Source of the DNA: Liolophura sinensis
Lineage: Eukaryota > Mollusca > Polyplacophora > Chitonida > Chitonidae
Reading direction: 5' to 3'
Assembly: GCF_032854445.1 (NCBI RefSeq)
Contig: NC_088295.1
Location: forward strand, 90,169,836 to 90,233,835
Length of the DNA: 64,000 nt
In this document: in pieces, positions 41,423 through 52,914 of the stretch
Position numbering within the stretch: the first letter of the stretch is position 1
How the letters are laid out: every line of letters starts with the position of its first letter
Notes under the pieces: generated by a model
What the model was told of the DNA's origin: nothing
The model's input: only the letters and a program-made list of their open reading frames with translations
Databases searched by the model: none
Translations under genes and position numbers: made by a program

Positions 41423-42136
41423 TAAGGATACCTATACAGAAAGGCAACACGTTGAAAGAAACAGTGTATAAAAGTGTACAGAGTCCAACAAATTTGGGAT
41501 TCAAATCCCCAAACGGCTTACCACGCAGTCTGTTTAAGGAACAGCCCAACTCAAAGATCCCATGATTGATGAGTGTCTGACAATGGTTCGTCTGTTTGTA
41601 CTGAGCGAACCAGGATTTCGTAATTGCCTGGATTATTTGCTGGTACAACTATAGAGAAATCATTTCTGTCACCTTCGAGCACGTGTTGAAATATGAGCTC
41701 ACGTACTCCGTTTGCTATAGGTACATATACGTGCTCTGAATTCTGTTCATGGGTGAAAAGTATATCCGTCCTGAGTAGGTTTTATTCAGGCCTTTATCAT
41801 TTTATCTATATGTATGTGGTCTTCAATCGTGTGTACACAGAGGTGTCCTGCTTATGGAAATTATGGTGATGTGTGTTTATATAGTTGTGCAATGACGAAA
41901 AAGTCGCCATCAAATCCCGCCACGGCCCAATCGGGCCTGCTGCGTGCAGTTTTTCACCAATACCGTTACTGGGTCCACCATCTTACGGCGTCTTCTGTCT
42001 TACACAAGGGATAATCTTACACTAGGAAAACTTTGACTGGTTGACTCGACAAATGGACTTTGATATGGGCGAATGGGTTAGTGGGGGGGGGATTCTTAGT
42101 GAATGGATGGATAAAAGAATTGGGAGATGCACAGTG

Positions 42137-42372
42137 GATGGAGTGAGTGAGTGCTTGAGGTTTACTGTCGTGCACTCATGACGAGTGTCCTTGTTGCAGG
42201 ACGGATTTGATACGACCGCTCTTTTATCTAGTGCTGCTTCACTGAGACGCCTTACCAAAAGCAAGTAAGGCGCCCCGCCTGATTACTGATACGGGTCAAC
42301 CCGCCGTTCATGACCTTCATATCCCCTTCATGCTGAACACCAAGCGACTCTTTTAAGGTCTTATGTGTTTGG
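42137..42372 (-). mobile_element. SINE-2 copy, partial
   Basis: GGAGTGAGTGAGTGCTTGAG, CTTGTTGCAGGACGGATTTG, GTGCTGCTTCACTGAGACGC and CCCCTTCATGCTGAACACCA are the family's 3' two thirds in minus orientation; the head is lost. Confidence 0.82.
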
Positions 42373-43419
42373 CAACTTACTGACGAACTCACGGACATGC
42401 ACGCCATATTGGTGGGTGAGATTGGTCTTTAACTAGGGTAAGACTGCGTGAATGGCACCACGATTACAGCTGGCTGCTTATTGTCGTTAAGGTGGCTATA
42501 TACATTTGGCAGCTTAACGTACTTGCCCACGTACATGTGACCTACATAGATTCACGCCCTATTGGTGGGCGAGCTTGGTCTTCAACGAATGACACCACGT
42601 GCACAGTTGACCGCTACATGTGCCTCGTGTTTACAAAAGACAATATTCTGCAATGCTAGATAAAGTGCAACTGAAATTAAACGAGGTGTCAGATATTGCA
42701 GTTAATATACCTGGAAGCTTCGACAATCACATCACTAAGTAAACTGCCTTCACAAACCCGATCATCTTCTCGATACAAGCATGTTCGCGCAGGTTCGATC
42801 CCATGTCCGGGCTGTCAGCGAGTGAGCTAGGATGTTCCCTTGTCCGTCAACACCTTTACCGGTCTCCTGCTGCAAAGCAAATGAACCGATTTCACTGGTG
42901 AGGAAAAAAGCGCGTCCATATACTACTCAGTTATGAGTATTACTGACAACGTTGCTAAATTACAATGTAGCTGGGGCCCGGCCTGGTATAGGGTTGGTGT
43001 TTGTTACTTTAATGAAGCTGTCACCAGTTTATATTCTATGCTGATAAATATTTTGACAAATATTTGTAGTACCAGCATACCAATTCATCACACACAGTTT
43101 GTCCATCTTGCAAGAAGGTTTTTGTATAACAATTCCACAATTTTGAGGGTACATGTCGTTGGTATTTGCGGTAGTAGATAATGTGTGTGGAACTTCCCGC
43201 TGGACCATCCAGGGCGGACGCCATTTTCTATAAAACACGGAACATGTGTCATGCGTTTGTTACCGACGGAAACCTTAATTATTGATGATGATATTTTTAA
43301 TGAAATTATGTAGGAGACTGGTATACAAGGTGGATGATGTTGGCGAAGGGGAAATCCTCGCTCTCCCTACTTCTCTATATTTAGTCATGTTTATAACACC
43401 TACCCATGTGTGATGTACA

Positions 43420-43520
43420 AGGAGCCCAGGTGGTTAGCGCGCCAGCGTGCCGCAATGACCCAGGAGCCAGTCAGAAATGCGGTCGCTGTCAGTTCAAGTC
43501 CAGCTCCTCCTTGCACCCCC
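43420..43520 (+). mobile_element. SINE-1 copy, 5' part
   Basis: GGAGCCCAGGTGGTTAGCGC, CGCAATGACCCAGGAGCC and ATGCGGTCGCTGTCAGTTCA; breaks off in a C-rich stretch. Confidence 0.78.
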
Positions 43521-44544
43521 CACCCCATCCCCCGCCCCCTTGGTCCATAATGCTCGTATTGCGTTCGTATCATTACATGCCTGGTGTAGCGTTTGTAACA
43601 TCTATAACTTTGAAATGTGTACCTCTGGCCAGTGGGCATTTACTCTTGCTAGATACACAGGTGTTTTACATTCAGCTTGATCATGTTTGAAGCTTCTGAC
43701 TCTTGTCGTTTTCTTTATCTCTCACACAATATAACAACATTATACGACTAAGCTTGCGAAACTATGATAACAGGCCTACTGATGATATTACCAATACCTA
43801 TCTGTCCTCCTAGATATGGCAGTGCCATGTAACGACATGCAGTCTGCACGTATATATCAGGTCGTTAAGTTGGCTGAGTAATTAAAACCCATCACTATAA
43901 TGAGCGATAATGCAATGAGGAAATTGTTAACCCGACAAGTGAAGTTGGGCTGTCCTGGAGCTTTAGTCTGCTCGACGGTGCTCAGCTGTAAGGTAAGAAG
44001 GGATGGATGGAAGGGGTTCGGTAAGGGATATAGCCAGAGGGGTGGGGCTGTGTATGTAGTAGGGGTAGGGAGAATGAAAACACATGTGTGGTATTTAAAG
44101 GGATACAGAGTCGACCCTGATTGGCTGACAGTGGAGATGCAGTTTCCTGGGCTAAATCTTGCTGTCTTGGTCACCTTTGAAATGGTGTACCTTACATGAA
44201 AAATTCAGCTAAGCCTAGGCATATTCAGGATTATTGGTCTAGATACAAGTTATTTTTTTTTTTTACTTATTTGGTTCGATATGCCTCCTAAGTGAAGACA
44301 GGGGTAAGTGTTGAAGTTTGAAATTGTCATGAGGAAGTAAGCGATTGGTCGAGATAGCAGTCATTCCCAACATGAATCATTTCTATATGGTGATTGCTCA
44401 CTGAAACTATGACTAGAACGATATGTGGTAAAATTATGCTGCATGTCGCATGTACCACATGCGATGATACACTGACACCCTATCAGTCTAATATTTGGTT
44501 TGTGCAACGCCACAGTGATCACCTGTAGCGCACAGTGCGAAGAT

Positions 44545-45080
44545 ATCATTGGTACTCCATCGGTCTGATATTTGGACGCTCACACTTCATCGGTCTGATA
44601 TTTGGACGCTCACACTTCATTGGTCAGATATTTGGACGCTCACACTCCATCGGTCTGATATTTGGACGCTCACACTGCATTGGTCTGATATTTGGACGCT
44701 CACACTCCATCGGTCTGATATTTGGACGCTCACACTCCATCGGTCTGATATTTGGACGCTCACACTGCATTGGTCTGATATTTGGACGCTCACACTCCAT
44801 CGGTCTGATATTTGGACGCTCACACTCCATCAGTCTGATAATTGGACGCTGACACTACACCCATCTGATATTTGAACGTTTGACACTACACCAGTGTGAT
44901 ACTTGGACCCTGACGTTACACCGTCTGATATTTGGACACTGACACTACATCAGTCTGATATTTGGACGCTGACACTACACCCATCTGATATTTGAACGTT
45001 TGACACTAAACCAGTCTGATACTTGAACGCTGACATTACACCATCTGATATTTGGACAATGACACTACACCAGTAGGATA
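44545..45080 (+). repeat. 30-bp minisatellite, about 18 units
   Basis: CATCGGTCTGATATTTGGAC GCTCACACTC repeats exactly from 44560 to 44850, then as diverged units (GACACTACACC...). The period is divisible by three and stop-free, so 68-108-codon ORFs appear on both strands; they are artefacts. Confidence 0.93.
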
Positions 45081-45883
45081 TTGACATGTCACTTGTGACA
45101 CAGTTATCTCGTGGTAAAGTCATATATCACTTTTAGTTGAGCAATGGGGAGAATTTCTACCTGCACCATCATATGCTTTGGTTCTGTTTGAGTGTGGCGG
45201 AATGTGTTTTCAGGTGACCGACATGGTAGAAATTACCGGCTACATTGCTGCATAATTTATGCGCAACTCATTTATAGCCTGGGAGAATACCGTGTATCAT
45301 AAACTTTCGTGTTCACAAGAAATGTTTAGAATTCTTCAGACAATTTGGAGTTACTGTTTGGCATAAATGTGAATTGTATATGAGATTGGGAGTCACATTA
45401 GGGGGTCACATTAGGGGCTTTGTCCCGGTTGTCCCTGAGACGGTCACTGATGTCCAGCCTAAAATACAATACATATACTACGTGCCAAATGAAGACCATC
45501 CATCATAGATCACGTGGTTAGACGACAGTATTTCACAAGAGCCCAATCCTACCCAGGCTTATACATTTGCGGTAGTAGATGTAAAACTGATTTATTCCAC
45601 TGTCAACAAAAGTACATGTGGGCCCCTAATGTCGCTGTCAGTCATGACATCCCTGTAAATACACCGCAGATACATATTAATAACTTACAAAAAAATTAGA
45701 AATATCACCGTTCTAATTCAAATATTTTAAAAGGTGACCCGGACTACTTTCATTTAAAAGTGTCTTGGGTGTACTGCGGCAATACAATCTTTATTAATAA
45801 CATCGCCTGTACGTATTAGTCACCCCATGTCTGTTCCTTGCGTGGGCCCCTGCTCAGCATGCCATGTAAGGCACTTGAACGGT

Positions 45884-45891
45884 GACGTCAC
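45884..45891. promoter_or_regulatory. CRE site upstream of gene B
   Basis: TGACGTCA within GGTGACGTCACGCG. A perfect bZIP site by sequence; function is inferred from position only. Confidence 0.35.
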
Positions 45892-46081
45892 GCGTCTCTG
45901 TGGTCCTCAGTGCACGGCTCATCTGCGATTCAAAAATGACCGCGGCCTTACATGAGTTGTGATTACAGTTGTCCCAATCTGTCCACAGTTACTCATCGTC
46001 TGACCAAAGATATCAGGTAATCGGGTGCATAGGTGTCCCTCAGGTGCTAAACACCCCGGGATTTCTGTGGTATAACTTGTA

Positions 46082-46118
46082 ATGATGTTGTTCAAAGTCA
46101 GTCTTATCGTCAGCACAG
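46082..46118 (+). CDS. Possible alternative first exon of gene B
   Basis: ATG at 46082 gives MMLFKVSLIVST and then a good donor (CACAG|GTAAGAG) in phase 1, the phase needed by exon 2. The hydrophobic stretch is short for a signal peptide. Could be chance. Confidence 0.25.
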
Positions 46119-46390
46119 GTAAGAGAACTGTGGCTATAACCTATTTCACATAGACGTGTTCTACATAGATTAATGAAATATTGGCCTACTCCACGTCAGC
46201 GACAGTCTGGTATGTATGGAGATGTTTAAAGTTTACAGGATCATATACACTGTACATTTTTACAACACTAATAAATGTTATTTATTGCTGATCTATAAGC
46301 AGAATCATACACCTGTCATTAGGGGGCTTGACGACCGAAGACGCAGGTAACGCAGCAACCTTTGTACGGAACAAGGACACGGTATCGAAT

Positions 46391-46478
46391 ATGGACCTCT
46401 CGTGGGCTGGCCTCGCCATGGCGGTCTGTGTCACTCTCTGCGTCCAGCGGACACACGCCGAGATGTGCAGTGAGACAG
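46391..46478 (+). CDS. Gene B exon 1: signal peptide
   Basis: ATG at 46391 opens MDLSWAGLAMAVCVTLCVQR, then THAEMCSETG: a hydrophobic core followed by a likely cleavage after THA. Donor ACAG|GTAAAC leaves phase 1. An upstream frame extension has no Met that gives a better leader. Confidence 0.82.
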
Positions 46479-49400
46479 GTAAACACGACCAGCTAATACA
46501 GACCAGACCAGTGTAGTCTCACCTAGAAGGGTACATAGCGACCGCTGCAGACGCTATAGGGGACAGTGATCATGTCGGTCACATACAACACTCAGGTCTA
46601 TACATGTAGGCCTATTGGCAGATAGTCTCTATATTCAGCAGCATATATCTATTTTAACAAGGTCAACCGCTGTTTAATAGCGTTATTCTGCTCCTCAGTA
46701 AAGGGTTACTATCTGATCAACGTACACTCCCCCTATCCAATACCTGTACATGCTGAAGCCTCGTTTTTCTTACTGATAAAATAGGATTTCGCCACATCTA
46801 TACCTTGTAGAGAAAGACATAATACGCACGTAGTGATCTAAAAGAAGATTTTATTGTGACTAAATATGTTGGCACTTTATTCTGCCACTACCAGCGACTA
46901 GATATGTATGTAACATAAAACCTGTTACTTAAGGGTTTTGAAAGAGGTGATCATGTAGTATACATGTACCCATACATGTATTAGCCACCGTGGCATTTTC
47001 TAATCTAACATCATGTTACAGGTAGAATAAACGAAGGTTGATGCTTAAGCTTTTTCCAGTTTTGTTTACATAGATTACTTCACAATGTTTGCCTTATTGT
47101 GGCAATTTAAAGCGTCCTTTAAACCCAAGTAAACCAAAATTTAAAGCAAAACTTAAAAACCAAATATCTTGTGTATGAAGTTACAGAAGTTGTGGCTTAT
47201 GCAATTGAAAATCCCAGCTTCTTAGTACATGCATTTTACAAATAATACGTCAGAGGCGATTAAATGGGTCAAACCGTGTATTAGGCTTTGGTTGTACTGA
47301 AACCTCCTATCGATGGAATTTTTCTAGAGAAACCACGCGGTCGAGAAAAGAAGACCCGTATAGGTGATCGTTTTGTTGTTTGTGCTCTCAGATTCTGAAG
47401 CAGTGGCTGCTCGACAGATCGGGAAATATGGGGCGACTTTGGAAATTTCAGCAGAAGTTAATAGCCAAAATCCTTTCCTCTCTGTCTGGGACAGATACAT
47501 TCCAGATCAAGACAATAGTATGGTTAAACAGCGTATCGTGGCCTATGCAGAAGAAAAAAATCAATGGCCGGTCAATGACTCAGCCAGAACATATGCAGCG
47601 ACATTCAGCCGTGAGGCCAACAAAGCTTCTTACAGCCTTTCCTTTCGGAAACTTACATGTTACGACAGAGGGGAGTACCGGTGCACATTCACAACTCTAA
47701 CCGGTACCTGTGTGACCAAGTTCATTGTTAACATTACAGGTAAGTCGACATATCGCCGAGAGTTTCAGAAACCCTCACTAAACATTCAGGGGAGAAACCC
47801 TCGGTAAGATCTTATTGGGTATTGTTGCCTAACCACACAATGGACTAAAAATGAACTTCACTGACAAAATTATTCAAAGAACACACTAGTTCTTTATTGG
47901 CTTTAAACTTTTTTTGATGGGAGACTTTCTCATATTTCAGAATACAGTCTGCGGCAAACTTCCCCCTTCATATTTACGCCCTACATACATTTAATCTCTA
48001 CTAATGTTTCTCGTGTAAGTTGCGTGGCAAAATCGATTTCACAATGAAAAGAACAACGCCTTGTTACTGCTTCGTGTCACTTATTAACGTGAAACGAAGC
48101 GTTAAACTTGAAACGAATAATTAAACTAGAAACAAACTATTAAACTCCCGTGGCTGTAATACACGTACATAGTGCTACACTCCTGTGGGCGTAGAGAGAT
48201 ATGTCAGTCAATGAGATATAAGAGGAATTGCTGTGTGTTTTTCTAGCGGACCCGTACGCACCATTGCTGAGGAACGACTCAATCCGTGGAGACGTCGGCA
48301 GTACAGTCAATGTGCTCTGCGAGGCTAATGTCGGCTATCCCGCGGGCGAAATCTGGTGGTATTACTACCCAGCCGATGGCTCCAATGCTTACAGATTGAC
48401 CACCGACAAACCAGATATGAGCAGCGCCGGGGATTGCCGATTTTACGCCAAATCAACGCTGACGATGACGCTGAAAACGGAAGATCACGCCGCCACAATC
48501 CGTTGTTCACCAAGATCAAGCAGTGGCTTACTCAAGGACTTTGCCGAAGCTAAGGTTATCGTGAATGGTAATAATTATCATAGTCACAATTCTTATTATT
48601 GTTATGCTGACATACATAATGGCAATATCAGCAACTTAATGTTGTGGATAACATGGAAAAACTTTAAGATCTTTAACAAGCTTAGAAATTGTGAATATTG
48701 TGAACTTACCCAGCTAACTCGCAAACTAGAGTTGGATTCTTAAATACTCGAAAGTTTTAATCGTATACGTTTCAAGTATGACGCCCGTCTAAGTAGCACA
48801 ATTCTTCAGAGTGAGAGGTTGTGGAAGCTTGCAACTTTTCAGCTGTGTTCTGTCAATACATGGCTGGAGAGTTTCGCACAAGAAGAACTTTAAGCAATGT
48901 GTTAAGAGATGATGAATTCTGGTCTGATTTTGCAGTGCCGTCCATGATGATCTGATAGGCCAACTATAAATCTCTGCACGCAGTGGTGCGTTTCCTGGTT
49001 ATTATATATACAGAGAAAAAGGATATAGGAAACAGCTATGACAGAAAAATATATTAAACATTCTACAGACTTTTAGAAGCCTGGAAAATGAAGTTCCCTA
49101 TTAGGGATATTGCACTGACGGAGTAGCCATGTTGTAAAAGCTCTTATGAACTTGGCCAGTGAGCAGCGCTGGAAGCGTCATGTGAAAATTGGCGGCCAAG
49201 TAAAAAGAAAAAAAACAAACAAACAAAACAAAAAAAAAACTATTAGCTCTCGATTGTCAGTGTGTTTTTTATAGTGGATAGACAAATGTCGATGCAATAA
49301 ATTAGGTTTTAAGGTTGATTTAAGTGTTAAACTGGTGCATTTTGGACCACACATTTATAAGCAGATAACTGAGAGCGGCTGCCCGTGTCACAATGCGTAC

Positions 49401-52289
49401 ATGTTGGACAGGATACTGCTTTAACTTGTCAGGGTGAGCTTTCCAAAATCTGAATGAAAGAGTCTATTATAGATCATAACGTTCTGCTATGATTGGTAAA
49501 GCCCCTGATGTCGATAAAGCCTGCTAGGGGTAATGCTTACACCCAATGCATGACGAGAAAGAGCAGGGCTGCTAAAACACGACTCCTGTGTGCACGAACA
49601 TCGCCCTGAGCGAGCGCGATGTTAAAAGAAACATCGGCCCTTTGAACACGGAACATAGCTGATACCTTTTGTTTGAGTACCAAGCTTTGTTTGTATTTTC
49701 TCACTGTCATATTGTTTTATACCGATGGTACGGGAGAGCTCCTAGGTTCTGTGACGTCACTCTATATAGCTGTAACAAGGCAAATTGGTGTCACCAAATG
49801 AGTGGCTAGGTGTTGACGATTGTTTGCTATTTATTTTGTTGATGTGCCGTGTAGAATTTTAAACATATTTTTAGAACATTTCTGGAATACTACTTTATTA
49901 AGTATTTCAGATTTAGTGGCTGAATTTATGTTTACTTGAACATTATTTACCTTACAGACAAACTAAATCTCATGAGCTTGTACGCTATCAACTTCTTCAG
50001 CCTGGCTTTCTCTTAACGATTCATCTCTACATTATGCTTCAGTGCTACATCTCTGAACATATCGGTAATGTAAATTTAATGAATTGTTTTAGGCCTTGAG
50101 ATAACGACGGAACCGACACCGAAGCCATGTCTCGGCTCGTTGTGCTCTTCTGTGGGAAAGGGTAAGTATGTGTAAATAAAGCCATCACCAAAACATAAAT
50201 ATTGTAAGCGGATGAAAATAACCCTACAAACCTCTACCGAAAAGTCATGTGTGTTACCTCCCTTCGTCTCTATTTCGCATGGTGAATAATTAAGCCCCAT
50301 CCAGACTACCCCCGTCCCCCCTTCCCACTCCCCCAGTCAGCACACCCATCTGTTTGGACTTGGTTTGGGTGTGGGTTTGACCATGGGAAAATACGCGGTT
50401 TCCACGTGGAACGCAGTTGGGCATGTTTACATGTTTTACTTGTTATGGAAAATGAATGTATCATAAATGTCACAACTTTTAAAATAAAGTTTGGAGCAAA
50501 AACTACGAACACTTTTATTTTACATCATATTGTATGATACGGGCTCTGGGTGGGCTAACATAGTCCGAATTCGCGCGTCCACATTCGAACGCACGCCAGT
50601 TTCGTTAACTCCGTTGGAGTTCAGAGTGATATTTTGAGCTGAAGCGGGATTACCTGTTTTAACCACTGCGTCGAGTGTTGTGAATTTGTGCTGACGAAAT
50701 ACTCGCAGGACCATAAACGTGACCTGTTTGCCAGGTAGAGAGAGCAGCAACGTGGTGTTCACAACAACAACATTTGATCTCTATCTGTATAGGCTTGCGG
50801 AGTTAAGCTTGGTAAGTACCGTCAGCAACGAATGTCACTACATGTTATCTTATAATGTCTATGTAGGCTAACATTTATTTGGCTCCCGATGAATATACCA
50901 GATCAGTCAGCAACCTGTGGATTGTCGTGGGTTTCCCCCGGACTCTGCCCAGTTTTCTCCCACCGTAACGCTGGTCGGTGTCGTGTAAGTGAAATATTCT
51001 TGATAACGGAACCGGCCCCGATAGCACAGTTGGTAAAGCGCCCTCTTAAGACCTTAAAAGAAGTTGTAACTTCCTCGCTTGGCGTTCAGCATGAAGTGAA
51101 TAGTGCAACAACAGCACTCGATAAAAGAGCTGTGAAAGTCCGTCCTGCAACAAGGAGGCACATTACATGCACTCTGGGGATTCCTTCGTCGTCATGTGAC
51201 TGAAAAAGTTTTAAGCGCCAAGCACTCGCACTTGCACTGGCACTCTTGACTACAACGTGAAACACATATCAAGTAAATAAATTCTATACTCCAATTCCTC
51301 TACAACGTGAAACACATATCAAGTAAATAAATTCTATACTCCAATTCCTCTACAACGTGAAACACATATCAAATAAATAAATTCTATACTCCAATTCCTC
51401 CACAACGTGAAACACATATCAAATAAATAAATTCTATACTCCAATTCCTCTACAACGTGAAACACATATCAAATAAATTAATTCTATACTCCAATTCCTC
51501 TTCAAAGTGAAACACATATCAAATAAATAAATTCTACACTCCAATTCCTCTTCAACGTGAAACACATATCAGATAAATAAATTCTATACTCCAATTCCTC
51601 TACAACGTGAAACACATATCAAGTAAATAAATTCTATACTCCAATTCCTCTTCAACGTGAAACACATATCAAATAAATAAATTCTATACTCCAATTCCTC
51701 TTCAACGTGAAACACGATATCAAATAAATAAATTCTATACTCCAATTCCTCTTCAACGTGAAACATATATCAAATAAATAAATTCTATACTCCAATTCCT
51801 CTACAACGTGAAACATATATCAAGTAAATAGATTCTATACTCTAATTCCTCAAACATTTTGTGTATGAAAGAACAATTTCAGTTGATTCATGAAATGTTT
51901 TTTTTATTTTAGTTTTGAATCAACAACCTAGGTTGGATTGACAATTTTTGGCCAAAAAATGAACAGTATCAATTTGAGTTCTTATGTTAATATCCAATCA
52001 TTTTACTTAACTTGTTTGTTTTGGTGTTTTTTAAGTGTTTAGATGCTTTCTGTAAGTTTAATTTAACTGGATTGCCATCTTCATTTCATCAATTTTTATT
52101 CAATAATTTTTCTGCATCCAGTTGAATAAGGAGGAAAACAATGTCATGTAGGCCTATATAATGCACTTAGCCCATCTTTATCACTATTATTTTACAGTGG
52201 AACGTTCTAGGAGACGTTGGGGGAAGGGCCATAGACGGATGTACAAAAAGAGCAGTGAGCCACACTGTCGCAACAAATTTGTGTGTTAA
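46391..52289 (+). CDS. Gene B: secreted two-Ig-domain protein with basic Cys tail (spliced)
   Basis: Five exons join without any frame conflict: 46391-46478, 47392-47739, 48247-48567, 50093-50161 and 52198-52289. The product is about 305 residues: signal peptide, two Ig-like domains, a Thr/Pro stalk and a 30-residue C-terminus that is highly basic and ends HCRNKFVC. No membrane helix is encoded and no GPI-type hydrophobic end is present, so it should be secreted. All internal borders are phase 1, as in gene A, and shared cysteine signatures make it a paralogue of gene A. The basic tail suggests binding to acidic glycans or surfaces. It may act as a soluble partner or competitor of the gene A receptor; that is inference. 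A membrane isoform is possible if an unseen exon exists. Confidence 0.82.
46479..48246 (+). other. Gene B introns 1 and 2
   Basis: Introns 46479-47391 and 47740-48246, both phase 1, unique sequence without recognised repeats. Confidence 0.6.
47392..47739 (+). CDS. Gene B exon 2: Ig-like domain 1
   Basis: 348 nt, phase 1 to 1. The canonical B-strand Cys is missing (LEISAEV). The F-strand region reads LTCYDRGEYRCTF, with the D-x-G-x-Y-x-C motif of V-set domains and a second Cys eight residues before it; a further Cys follows (TGTCVTKF). Gene A Ig1 has the same C-x-D-x-x-x-[FY]-R-C arrangement. NDSA and NITG are glycosylation sites. The disulphide pattern must differ from a standard Ig fold. 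Confidence 0.82.
48247..48567 (+). CDS. Gene B exon 3: Ig-like domain 2
   Basis: 321 nt, phase 1 to 1. Core residues are VNVLCEA (B Cys), EIWWYYY (C Trp) and ATIRCSP (F Cys); GDCRFYAKSTLTM carries the extra cysteine also found before STLT in gene A Ig2. RNDS is a glycosylation site. Confidence 0.87.
48568..50092 (+). other. Gene B intron 3
   Basis: 1.5 kb, phase 1; contains the inverted copy of the dispersed repeat also found in gene A. The open frame runs past the donor to 48743, which does not affect the call. Confidence 0.6.
49090..49450 (-). mobile_element. Dispersed repeat, inverted copy in gene B intron 3
   Basis: Its reverse complement matches 15525-15810 in order: GCTCACCCTGACA, CCAACATGTAC, ATAAATGTGTGG, TCTATCCACTATAA, TGACAATCGAGAGCTAATAG and finally GAGCTTTTACAACATGGCTA, which is a single copy of the 59-bp satellite unit. 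An A-rich insertion (49202-49240) interrupts it. Confidence 0.75.
50093..50161 (+). CDS. Gene B exon 4: stalk with cysteines
   Basis: 69 nt, phase 1 to 1, TTTTAG|GC...AAAGG|GTAAGT. Encodes GLEITTEPTPKP followed by CLGSLCSSVGK. It corresponds to the gene A stalk (both start GL and are Thr/Pro-rich) but adds two cysteines that may pair with those of the last exon or make dimers. Confidence 0.78.
50793..50811 (+). other. Possible stop-containing cassette exon in gene B intron 4
   Basis: CTGTATAG|GCTTGCGGAGTTAAGCTTG|GTAAGT has good splice borders but gives GLRS and a stop in phase 1. Either chance or a poison exon. Confidence 0.2.
50895..51006 (+). mobile_element. SINE-1 3' half, joined to SINE-2
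   Basis: GTCAGCAACCTGTGGATTGT to GTGTAAGTGAAATATTCTTG, cut off exactly where the SINE-2 head begins. Confidence 0.8.
51007..51245 (+). mobile_element. SINE-2 copy
   Basis: ACCGGCCCCGATAGCACAGT head, CTTCCTCGCTTGGCGTTCAG, CCTGCAACAAGGAGGCACAT and the CACTCGCACTTGCACTGGCA tail; part between head and body is deleted. Confidence 0.85.
51246..51850 (+). repeat. 50-bp minisatellite, about 12 units
   Basis: TACAACGTGAAACACATATC, AAGTAAATAAATTCTATACT and CCAATTCCTC repeat. The unit contains GTGAAACAC...CAAATAAATAAAT, which resembles the SINE-1 3' tail, so the array probably grew from a SINE end. Confidence 0.93.
52198..52289 (+). CDS. Gene B exon 5: basic C-terminus
   Basis: TTTTACAG|TGG; 30 codons and TAA at 52287-52289. 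The peptide starts VERSRRRWGKGHRRMYKKSS and ends EPHCRNKFVC: about a dozen Arg/Lys/His and two Cys. It stays in frame with exon 4, which supports the call although the peptide is short. It replaces the membrane exon expected in a gene A-like receptor. Confidence 0.68.
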
Positions 52290-52688
52290 TCTAAACATTT
52301 GCGGCAGAAAAATGGAGAGAAGCATTAGAGCCAACAAATCCTGTTCAAGTTTTGTACAGTAAAAAAGGTATTTGATTCTTCGCTTTTTAATATATGCAAG
52401 TCTGTCCTAACAGCTGTAATAAGTGCCTACCTTGTATTTGGTTCATTGATTTAATTGTAGGAACTAAACATTAAGCCCTCGTTGATATGAAAAGAAGCAA
52501 ACAGGACATGTAAATCTGATCATATAACTCAGTTTTAAGTCCGCAAAGATAGCAAAGAGAAAAAAAAACAAGGAATTGTGTAAGCAAGTTGTTATTACAA
52601 TTTAAGTTTGTTTTTAGATAAATACAACAAGCCAGAAATCTTACATAAGATGTTTTTAACTTTTGTCATTCGTTGTTATTGCAGGATT

Positions 52689-52914
52689 AATAAAGAAGAA
52701 TCTGTAGACTGTACCAAACTAATCATTGGAATGGCAGTGTCAAAATGGCTTATATGCGGACAAGATTGAGATGGAAACAGCAAAATGTTTGGAAAAGCAG
52801 ACATTCAGTTGACGCACCTAGCCATTGGTTTAACTGGGGGTCTCAAGGCTCCTCTTTCAAATATAGTGCATTACTATCGCAAATGTTAGGTGGGAAATTT
52901 GAATTTTAAATAAA
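52689..52914 (+). terminator. Polyadenylation signals of gene B
   Basis: AATAAA at 52689-52694 and, in TTTAAATAAAAACG, at 52909-52914, followed by TTTTTTATATGTAACTGTG. They give 3' UTRs of 0.4-0.65 kb. Confidence 0.55.

Larger units (their letters stand above)
39396..44530. other. Gene-free interval with SINE and MITE copies
   Basis: Fragments of SINE-1 and SINE-2 and one MITE are listed separately. ORFs at 41199-41648 (minus, inside SINE-1) and 43857-44199 (both strands) show no domain; I see no gene. Confidence 0.55.
45081..46390. other. Upstream region of gene B
   Basis: Unique sequence with no convincing core promoter. CGTGACGTCACGCG-like sequence (GGTGACGTCACGCG, about 45882-45895) contains a perfect CRE about 500 bp before the gene B start. 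A short possible first exon at 46082-46118 is listed separately. Confidence 0.4.
50162..52197 (+). other. Gene B intron 4
   Basis: 2.0 kb, phase 1; holds a fused SINE-1/SINE-2 pair and a 50-bp minisatellite. Confidence 0.65.

Noticed and set aside
41199..41648. 149-codon minus-strand ORF
   Set aside because: Its C-terminal part is reverse-read SINE-1; the remainder has no recognisable domain.
43857..44199. ORFs of 99 and 105 codons on opposite strands
   Set aside because: No domain, no splice support, and opposite-strand openness suggests base-composition effect.
44535..44875. 105-108-codon ORFs with GLIFGRSHS or TLHRSDIW repeats
   Set aside because: 30-bp minisatellite read in several frames.
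48325..48553. ORFs in other frames over gene B Ig2
   Set aside because: Shadows of exon 48247-48567, whose frame has Ig core residues and correct phase.
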